NCBI GenBank assembly: GCA_024734495.1
Contig: JALMQS010000816.1
Coordinates: 6,783,171-6,847,170 of the forward strand
From: Forficula auricularia
Taxonomy: Eukaryota; Arthropoda; Insecta; Dermaptera; Forficulidae
Reading direction: 5' to 3'
DNA length: 64,000 bases
The position numbers and the translations under genes are program-made. The first letter of the stretch is position 1. The number at the start of each line of letters is the position of its first letter. The notes under the pieces were generated by a model. The model did no database searches. It was not told the DNA's origin and saw nothing but the letters and a program-made list of their open reading frames with translations. Of this stretch, positions 55,620 through 64,000 are shown in pieces.

Positions 55620-56236
55620 TTTATGGAAGAGTTGGTCTTTAGGATTCACGGATGACCTTAGAATTACTTTGGTATCCTGAAAACAGTATCTGACATTATA
55701 TTAATACTGGAGGGGTATGTGGGTGGTTCAAGCCCTTTGTCGTCCAGATTTGAGTTGAACGCGAAATATGAGGCAAAAGCTTCGGCTTTGTCGGAGGCGT
55801 CAATGGCTACCGAGTTGTCGGAGAGATTGAGAGGGGGAAATGATGAGTTTGTAAAATTTCTTTTTACATACTTATCAAGGGACCAGAATTGGTTTGAACT
55901 GCTGGGGCAAGCTGCTAGCCTGTCACCTTTTTTCTGAATGAAGGACTTCATCGAATTATCGATTGTTTTTTTACAGTGGGCGCGGGCTTTTGTGAGGAGA
56001 ACGCGATTGTACTCTGATGGTGTCGAAGACCAATTATAGAAAGCATGATTTTTTTGTTTGACTGCTTCGTAGCAAGACTTATTGAACCAGGGCTTGGAGT
56101 GCTGTTTCCCAATTACCCGTTTGAAAGGGACATATAACTCGATGCCCATTTGAATCACTTCAGAGAATGCAGAGGCACATTCGGTGGCATTTTTGTTTCT
56201 GAAGCAGTAATCATTCCATGGGGAAGAGCTGTGGGA
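55620..56236 (-). pseudogene. LINE endonuclease-RT linker region, inverted
   Basis: A 200-codon frame: 'KPWFNKSCYEAVKQKNHAFY', 'VLLTKARAHCKKTIDNSMKS' and 'CPSSSNQFWSLDKYVKRNF'. This is the region before the RT in the same kind of LINE, now facing the RT piece at 54455-55616. Confidence 0.75.
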
Positions 56237-56250
56237 ATAATTGTAATAGA

Positions 56251-56285
56251 CTGTTGAAGAGAGCAAAGCTCTCGAAACTATAGTC
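56251..56285 (+). ncRNA. Degenerate hammerhead motif, family A fragment
   Basis: CTGTTGA (core A6 changed); stem II GAGAGC-AAA-GCTCTC intact; GAAACTATAGTC. Only one arm is present. Confidence 0.5.
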
Positions 56286-56928
56286 TCGTTATAAATAAAG
56301 TTTTTTCAAATTTGATTTTGGTTAGATGTAAATAGTAGGAGCGAGGGCCCCCGCTAAAGATAGGGGCCGGGGGGCGTCGGCCCCTTCCCCTCCCCCTTGG
56401 CTACTCCACTGCTACAGGGGATACCACGCAAAAAAATGTGCCAATGACTCTACTGCCAAGGTAGTGTGGAAAAGAGTGCCATATTAGTGAGAATTCCAAG
56501 TTTGCAGTTTTCGAAATTGCCATAACTTGCGAACGATAATTTGTAGCAGAAAAAGTGTAAGGACCTTTTTTGTCGCAAATCGCATGCTCTATAATTTGAT
56601 AACAACTATTTTTATAATATAACTAACGGTTTAAGAGATATTCTCGAAAAACTGATTTTCATGACCTTTAACCTTGAATAAAAATTTTAGCAAATGTTGG
56701 ATCGATGGAGGCTTTTCACATTTCATTTAAAATGACTATTTAAAGGCCTTTGTAAATTTTTAGCTCTGTGGGAATTTTGTCTCGGTTGAATGCCTATTTT
56801 GACTGAACTATATTAGGACCTTCCTCTCTATCTCATACTCTTTGAGTAGAATGATAACTTGATAACAAAATCGCATGGAAGTTAAATGAAAGAATCCATG
56901 TAGCGTCATTAGGCTTTTGCCAAACGGA

Positions 56929-57395
56929 TCAATACAAAAACATGATACAAATCCAGTCAAGAAAGTCTTAGTTAGTAAAACATTTTTAATATAATTGTTA
57001 ACTGGACCTTAAAGGAATTAAAATTAATAAAAAATATATATATATATTATAAATTTCAAAGTAATTAATAATTTTTACTTTTAAATCTTTTTTTTAATAA
57101 ATTGTTTTAAAATATCCGGTTTGATAGCGCTGCAGTCGTGGCAAAACAAACGGATCAATACATCACCCTTGATACAAAAACATGATACAAATCCAGTCAA
57201 AAAATGCTTAGTTAATACAAACATTTTTAATATAATTTTTCACTAGACTTAAAAAAATTAAAATTAATAAAAAAAATATATATATTATAAATTTCAAAGT
57301 AATTAATCATTTTTACTTTTAAACATGTTTTTTTAATATATTGTTTTTAAAATATCCGCTTCTATTTCTGTTCGGATCCGTTTGATGGCGCTGCG
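56929..57395. repeat. Tandem duplication, about 235 bp x 2
   Basis: 56929-57167 and 57168-57395 share ACATGATACAAATCCAGTCA and the ATATCCG(G/C)TT...GATGGCGCTGC end. They lie directly upstream of the candidate third gene. Confidence 0.7.
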
Positions 57396-57588
57396 GTCGT
57401 TAGGGAAGCTCTTTCACTCTTTTATATCCGCCATCTCTGATTAGACGCTATCCGGTGATTAATTCCATCAAAGTAATATTATTACATCTAAAATCCTCCT
57501 AAATTTGGATATTTTATTTATATTTTACTAAATATTCTTTTATAAACTTGGATTAGAAATATTTTTTAATATCTAATCAACTTCAAAT

Positions 57589-57610
57589 ATGTATACAAGA
57601 TCGAAACAAG
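57589..57610 (+). CDS. Possible first coding exon of gene 3
   Basis: 'MYTRSKQ' then a split codon. Phase fits the next exon (G + TT), but the donor AAG|GTCCAG is weak. Tentative. Confidence 0.3.
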
Positions 57611-57841
57611 GTCCAGTTAAAAAGGACGCATCATATCACATCATTTTTATTTTTAAACATTTTTCTTATATAAATATTTTCATTTCATTATCTTTCAACT
57701 TTTTATTTTATTTTATTTATATTTTATAATTAATTTGAAATATATATAAAAATTTTATAATATATGTATTATATATATCTATATAAGCTTTTGTTTATTT
57801 AATATAACCCCATTTATAAATATAAATTATTATTTTTTTAG

Positions 57842-57975
57842 TTAATTATAGTAATAAAAGAGGTGGTCAGCCGCAAGGAAATCAAAATTTGAATCTAAAA
57901 AATAATCAATCGAACCCACAAGCAAACAACACGGCGCCTACGTCGACGCCCCAACAGAACTCACCAACTCCCAAG
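57842..57975 (+). CDS. N/Q/P-rich exon of an unidentified gene
   Basis: 'NYSNKRGGQPQGNQNLNLKN' then 'NQSNPQANNTAPTSTPQQNS' and 'PTPK'. Acceptor with a long T tract (TTTTTTTTAG), donor AAG|GTATGC. GC content and codon use stand out from the AT-rich surroundings. Low-complexity N-termini like this are common in RNA-binding proteins, but I do not recognise the family. Downstream exons are not seen in the window. Confidence 0.6.
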
Positions 57976-58551
57976 GTATGCTAATTGATTTTCAATTGAA
58001 AATCCTTTACTTTTATTTATTACTTGGATATTAAGTTAAAATAATATACAAAGCTTATTTCAAAAATTACCAAAAAAAAAAAAAAAAAAAAAATATCAAT
58101 AAATAAAATAAATTATTTTTTAAAAACTTGACTCATTCCACACCAAATAATTCAGGAAAAATCCAATTTCTCACCCACCACCTCCGATTTTGATGAGACT
58201 ATATTTTTTATTTTCTCACATAGCTATGAAAGTATACAAGCAGGGTAAAAATGCCTTTTGTAAGTATCTTAATGCTATTCCATGAATATGTAAATTAGGG
58301 TGGCCCTTATTTTGGGAATTTTCGAATTTTTTCGCTGGCAGAGGCTCATGGTTCCTAATAAATAAAAAAAAATATCTCCCAAGTTTCAAATCTTATCTCA
58401 ATTTTAACCTCTGCCTCAGATCGATGTAAGACTCCCATCTAAATAACATGGGGTTTTTGGCCTTGAACGATCAATTTTTACTTTACCATACAGGGTATGG
58501 TCAAGTATTGTAATCGTGCATGAAATAAAAATAATTTTTAAGAAAAAAATA

Positions 58552-59252
58552 AAAACCGACTTCAAAAAATTAAATGCAACAAATAAAATACACTAAAAGG
58601 TATAAAATAATTATTATCTTATTTAGTTACAACTAAACGACGAAATATTAACATGAGATTGCTTTTTGAAGTCGGTGCCAAACAAACTATACCTATAAGC
58701 GAGCGTACCCGCCAAACGTACTAAGTAAGATCCGTCGAGTGCGATTCATAAAAGGTATATGTTTGGCACCGACTTCAAAAAGTAATTTCATGTTAATATT
58801 TCGTCATTTAGTTGTAACTAAATAAGATAATAATTATTTTATACCTTTTAGTGTATTTTATTTGTTGCATTTAATTTTTTTGAAGTCGGTTTTTATTTTT
58901 TTCTTAAAAATATTTTTATTTTTCTCTTTTAGTGATGTTATTAATAGTGATCGTATCATCAGAACTTGACCAAATTAATATGACACCATCCCTAAGACAC
59001 CCCCTTTCGGATAAAAAAAGAACCATCGAAATCGGTTCATAAACAAAGAGGTTAGGTCTAAACAAACCTAATAAAAAAGGTCTAATACCTATGAAAAAAA
59101 CGAAAAAAATGGGACCAATCGGAAGCTAGACTGGACCCAATGCAAAAAAAAATTTCAAAATCGGTTGACAATTGGCGGAGATATGAGGTAACATAGGCAC
59201 AAAAAAAAAAAATTCAGTCGAATAGAGAAGCTCCTCCTTTTTTGAAGTCGGT
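58552..59252. mobile_element. AACCGACTTC palindromic element, copy 2, inserted in R1
   Basis: Same ends as 38236-38940. It splits an R1 copy (58477-59680) between ATCGTGCATGAAA and AAGTGGTTTTTT. Confidence 0.75.
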
Positions 59253-59684
59253 TAAAAAGTGGTTTTTTCCCTTCTTTTTTTTTTAGAAATATCTCAAAAA
59301 CCGCTGAAACTATTTTGATTAAAAAAATTGAGCTAAACCATGGCATTTTCCTCTACAAAAAAGCTCTAATAAGTGAACATCGAAAAAATTATATTTTTCG
59401 AGATAATAATTGTTTTGTCAAAATGTCTGTTAGTTAGTTAGTTAGTCTGTGCGTTACCAAATTTGTGGACGAGCTAGCTCAAAAACTAGTGTGAATATCG
59501 AAACCAAATTTCACACGTATTTTTGATCCATTGAGATTAAGAGCTGATTAGATTTTGGTGCATATCGACCCAAAATTAAGAGGAGCCTCTCCCAAATTTT
59601 GTATACATAATCAGTGGGTCCCCAGAAGTCTAAAAATGCAAAAACTAACCGCCCAAAATGAGGGGGGGGGGGTCAAAAAATTGA

Positions 59685-60090
59685 AGACGATTTACCACAC
59701 CAAACATGAAATAATTGCGAATTAAAAATTAAATTTTTTACAAATAGCATGGCAAAGGGTGGGAAAATGATCATTATTTTATTTTTTTTCATTGACGGAT
59801 TTTCACCATCTTGATGAACAATCTAATATTTGTTAGAATAATATATTCGGAGTAACATAAAAAAAAAAATTGAAATTATTTACCACGTAGTTTTGATAAA
59901 AAACAAAAAAAAACAACCCTATTTGGACGATTATTTTTAGTGGAGGGAATATAAGCACAATGGCTTGGAAACAATCCATTCATAAAGAGAATATAGTAGT
60001 GTAAAATGTACAGTCACGTTAAAAAAACAAACTAAAATTTTAACACCGTTCATATGTATAAAGAGGCTAAAACTTTTTGTGTATCATAAA
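59685..60090. repeat. R2 copy without the R1 insertion
   Basis: Carries the sequence matching 198-257 followed closely by that of 966-1330. Serves as the empty-site comparison. Confidence 0.6.
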
Positions 60091-60325
60091 AATTATTTTC
60101 TCTTTTTCAATTTTTATTATGGTACTTTTTGAGCAAAATTATGACTTATCATTTTTTTTTACATTTCTACATTTCTTTTTACATTTTTTATATGACCTAC
60201 TCCATAGTTAAAAAAAAAATAAATACAAATTTCATTGAAAGTACAAGTTTTATTCAGGGGATCGGAAACGGCAAAAACGGCTATTTTCCCAATATTTCAA
60301 AGTCTTATTCAACAAAATCCATTTA

Positions 60326-60504
60326 ATTAAATTGAAAGTTTTTGCCGAGAGTAGTAGAATTTTTATATTGAAGGAGATAAAAAGAGTAAAACTATCAATG
60401 TTGGAATTATAAATTTTATTTATTTATAACGAGACTATAGTTTCGTTATAAATAAATAAAATTTATAATTCCAGCAGAAGACTCACTCTTTTATTGTCTC
60501 CTTC
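60326..60504. mobile_element. Family A foldback, collapsed copy
   Basis: AAAATCCATTTA / AAAATCCAGTTA flank it (60314-60325, 60505-60516). Leader TTTTTGCCGAGAGTAGTAG. The centre has GAAACTATAGTC but no stem II or CTGATGA. Confidence 0.7.
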
Positions 60505-61290
60505 AAAATCCAGTTAAGATAAAGAGATAAAATTTGTATACTTTCATAACTGTGAGAAGATAAAAAATATAAAGTTTCATCAAAATCTGAGGTGGTGGGT
60601 GTCATGGCCTGGATGACTTGATATGGAATGACCCCGTCTTTTATTATTTTTAAAATATTTATAATGTATTTATTTCTTTTAAAATAGTTTTTATTTTATT
60701 ACTATGTTAATTACCTATAGCAGTGTGGTTCTCAACCTTTTTTTCTTGTCGTACCCTAGGGTGATTCATTTTTCTAAAGTTGCTATATTTGTGTCACTTT
60801 GCTCATGTTCTTGGTTTTCTTCATCAATAAGACCTCTATGCAAAATTTCGAACAAATTGATTAATATTTAGGGGTTGCACACTAGGGTGGTCCTCCTGTT
60901 TTGGGCATTTTCGAATTTTTACGCTCACAGAGGCTCATATGGTGTGCATCATCTAAATATTATCTATTTATGAGCAAAGTCTACATAAATTTTAAATTTT
61001 CCCATACAAAAATGAATCACACTAACCTACCCCCCAAGCATGTTAACTGATTATCACGTACCCCTTACAATTACTTTATAATACAATTCTGAAATTGATT
61101 TCATTATAAATAATGCTTTTTTTGTTAATTGAGAATGGTGTGGGTTCTTGGTAAAACATTTTAAATAAAATAAAATTTTAAAAACTTTAAATTTAAAATA
61201 CTAGTTAGGTTTCACAAAGATAAAAGACAAGATGCTTATTTAGCACGACTTTCCTCTGTGAACTCCTGAATATGGGCTCATACCCCGAAA

Positions 61291-62064
61291 TATATATATA
61301 TAAAATTAAGGTTTTGTCTGTACATTGCTCCAAATAACGCCAAATTTTGGTTGCACACGTTTCAAGCAAAGTTATGAACAAAAACACCCTCAACAAAATT
61401 CCCGTCTGTCTTGTCTGTCAGTGGTTTCCGCGAAAATTTGCTCACGATTCACGTAAAAACAGCTGAAGGGATTATTATGAAATTTTATATTTACATCAGA
61501 TGTCTTCTAACTTACGTTTTTAGCTATATAACGTTTTGATATTTTGACCCCAGAATGGGGTTTGGGGAGGGGGCGCACGAATGAAAATTATCAAATAACT
61601 CCTAAACTATTAACCCTACTGCAAATTTTATGATAAACAAAGTTGTAGGGGATGTGATTTCTGACAACTTTTGTTTAAAAAAATATCTCCAAAAACCCAC
61701 CCAAAAAGGGGGGAGGGTGAAAAAATGTAAATTCTTGCCCTTGGATTAAACTCAACCAAATTTTGTATACATAATCTCTGGGCCTCTAGAGAGCTAGAAA
61801 TGCAAAAACTAACCACCCAATATGGGGGGGGGGGGGGTCAAAAATGAAAATTCTTTCTCTTGGACCAAACTCATCCAAATTTTGTATACATAATCTGTGG
61901 GTCTCTAGAAATGCAAAAACTGGGTGCTGAGGGTGGGGTGGGTTAGGGTCCTGGGGGCGTATCGGGGGTGGTGTGAAGGTGGGGGTTGGGCACAGTTGCA
62001 TGGTGCGGGGGGGGTGTTGGTTGGGGGTCCAGAGGGCGTGCCCCTGGCTAGCAATATTAGCTAG
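61291..62064 (+). mobile_element. Helitron-like element, copy 2
   Basis: TATATATATAAAATTAAGG start, CTAG end after CCTGGCTAGCAATATTAG. A decayed hammerhead (CTGAATA, 61266) abuts its 5' end. Confidence 0.6.
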
Positions 62065-62168
62065 TATTATATATAGTCATGCTAAATAAGCATCTTGTCT
62101 TTTATTTTTGTGAAACTTTCCTAGTTTTTTATAGACAAATTAACTTTTAGTTTTAATTTTTTCTTAAA

Positions 62169-62531
62169 GCAATTTGAACCGTGAAAGTTGAATAACATGA
62201 TCAATAATTTATTATGTTAATTCTACATTTAGAAAATTATTTTATTACTTTTTGATTATATTGAAAAGGAAAAATAAATTGAGCATCCGACGGGACTCGA
62301 ACCCGTGTCTCTCTCCTCAATCTTAAGAGCTTATTCGGCGAGAGGATCCGTTGGCTAGTTGGTCAAGCCGCTCTTCGCCTAAAGTAGAGAGACACGGGTT
62401 CGAGTCCCGTCGGGTTCTCAATTTATTTTTCCTTTTCAATAAAATCAAAAAATAATAAAATAATTTTCTAAATGTAGAATTAACATAATAAATTATTGAT
62501 CATGTTATTTAGCTTTCACGGTTCAAATTGC
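62169..62531. repeat. Palindrome with a tRNA-like centre
   Basis: Arms of about 143 bp (62169-62311 and 62389-62531) mirror each other, including a T arm on both sides. The loop is 62312-62388. Confidence 0.8.
62344..62418 (+). ncRNA. tRNA-like sequence
   Basis: Acceptor GGATCCG pairs with CGGGTTC (two wobbles); D stem GGCT/AGCC; T arm ACGGG-TTCGAGT-CCCGT perfect; box A TGGCTAGTTGG. The anticodon stem has a mismatch and position 33 is G, so it is more likely a SINE head or pseudogene than a working tRNA. Confidence 0.45.
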
Positions 62532-62539
62532 TTTACTAT

Positions 62540-64000
62540 TTTATATTTTAAATTTTCAAAAGTTTCTAAAATTTTCTTTACTTTATATAAATAATGCTTT
62601 TGGATTCGACTACCACTGTTTTAAATAGCAATTTTTCAAAAAAAATTATTTTTTCTAATAATTTTCTAGTATAGTCTATCAAAAAAAAAAAAGCTTAACT
62701 TATTTTATACTTGAAAATAATTATACCTAGTATAAGATCATTGCTTCTCAACCCCTAATCCTCATGCAAAATAATTATTAATCTTTAAATCACATTGATA
62801 AATAATAGACAATTAGAAAAAAATTTAAACATTTTGACAAGGAACATACATTTATAAATATTATTAATACATTATTAATTTACTTTATTTCTAAATAGTA
62901 CATATTTAATAAATAATACATTATTCTAATTTTTATTCCCTAGACTAGATATTTAATTCAAAATATTAATTTTATCTTATATTATATTCTCTAATATTTG
63001 TCTTCTCTCCTTTTTATTATAATTATATTTTATCACTAGGTTACTAAAAATTTGGTAAATATAGTATTATTTATTTCTTTAATTTATTAAACTCATTATT
63101 ATTTGTGAATCAATAATATAAACTCAACAATTCTACACTTCATTTTCTCATTATTCACCAGCTTGGATACCATATTTAAAATACAAAAAAAATTAAAACA
63201 AGAACAATTTTCCTTTAAAGTCAATACTAATAATTCGTTTTTTTTATTTAATTAAAGACTAAAATAGTAAAAGAAATAAAATAATAATGTGAGTCATAGA
63301 TTTTTGTTGAAAAAATGGGCCCCCGAAAATAAGAAAACATACCTACCTACTAAAAATCTTTGATACTCTTTTGAGTAAATAGTAAATACATGCTATTCAA
63401 ATCAAATTATATACTTTATACAGATATTTATAAATGAGGACAGAAATAAAAATTACTTATTTTAACCAAAGGGCATGGTTAAGGGCTAGAATTTTTTGTG
63501 GGTCCCATTTTTAGATTTTTTTTTTACTTACACACCAACAACTATCGTATAAGAAAGTATTGTAATGAGATCGATTTTTTTGCGGAAATACATATTTTGA
63601 AAGTTAATTCTAAATGTCTGTCTGTGCGACTATACGCGATATAACAAAAAAATCATACAGACCTCAATATAAATAAACTTTTCATATCAAATGAAAGTAC
63701 TGAAATTTTTTTAGCTGAAATCGGTTAAGTAATTAAAACATAAACTTCTAAGCAGCTTTTACTCAATATTTTTTGACAAATTTAACTTATTCGAACCTAA
63801 ATCTATATTTGAACGTTAAAAAATGTTATTTATTGTGCAAATTATTTACTCTGATAAAAATTTAAGAGAAGTGGAATTTTTTTTTTCAAACACGAGGCCT
63901 GTATATTTTTTTATAGTTTACTATGCTCAAAATCTAAATGGATATTTTAATCAAATTTGTCAAAATTATTAAAAAAAAATTTATCTATACTAAATGACAA
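62540..64000. other. AT-rich sequence without recognised features
   Basis: No open frame, tRNA or clear element boundary. A GTCTGTCTGTGCGAC phrase near 63617 resembles part of R1. Confidence 0.5.

Noticed and set aside
62283..62311. A tRNA gene on the - strand
   Set aside because: Only the T arm and 3' acceptor half are present on this side; no D arm can be formed.

Overview
This is a eukaryotic, very AT-rich window. It is probably from an arthropod and most likely an insect, but I cannot name the species. It holds two recognisable host genes, the start of a possible third, and a dense, deeply nested load of transposable elements. The arthropod guess rests on large introns packed with DNA transposons, a tRNA-derived SINE with a (GAT)n tail and the 'GAGGCCTAT...CAGCAGTGG' type end common in insects, mariner and hAT families, and Penelope-like and non-LTR retroelements.

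Host genes. (1) METTL1 (tRNA m7G46 methyltransferase, + strand): four clean C-terminal exons between 3902 and 8311; the upstream exons are not in the window. (2) CFAP65/CCDC108 (axonemal ASH/MSP-domain protein, - strand): I could assemble 18 exons from an ATG at 53511 to a stop at 8357. They sum to about 1,308 codons spread over 45 kb. All splice phases fit except that four exons (9, 11, 12, 14) need one single-base correction each. METTL1 and CFAP65 converge tail to tail with only 45 bp between their stop codons. (3) A probable N-terminal exon of an N/Q/P-rich protein at 57842-57975 on the + strand.

Mobile DNA. The outstanding feature is a set of hammerhead-ribozyme (HHR) motifs (about 20 with a good core, at least eight families by stem II sequence), most of them in opposite-facing pairs inside short foldback (inverted-dimer) insertions. 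Thirteen such foldbacks, including one palindromic copy with no ribozyme core and one with the ribozyme collapsed, have 8-17 bp target-site duplications that I could read directly. That size range fits target-primed retrotransposition and not DNA transposition. Several share a leader of about 45 nt containing TTTTTGCCGAGAGTAG. One HHR lies downstream of a GIY-YIG endonuclease ORF typical of Penelope-like elements (3046-3474), which suggests Penelope-like elements as the source.

Other elements: three mariner/Tc1-type transposase relics (19908-20792, 46515-47733, 49783-52629) and an internally deleted one (35108-35695); hAT elements with exact or near-exact 8-bp duplications; pogo-like MITEs; Helitron-like copies with TC...CTAG ends; a family of long palindromes starting TAGTCC with one visible empty site; several non-LTR retrotransposon pieces; an LTR-retrotransposon remnant; two SINEs; a 72-bp minisatellite; and a palindrome with a tRNA-like sequence at its centre.

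Layout: 1-3045 repeats; 3046-3790 Penelope-like 3' part; 3902-8311 METTL1 (introns filled with foldbacks and the minisatellite); 8357-53511 CFAP65 with TE-filled introns; 53540-57400 Helitron, LINE pieces and a tandem duplication; 57589-57975 third gene; 57976-64000 repeats and AT-rich sequence.
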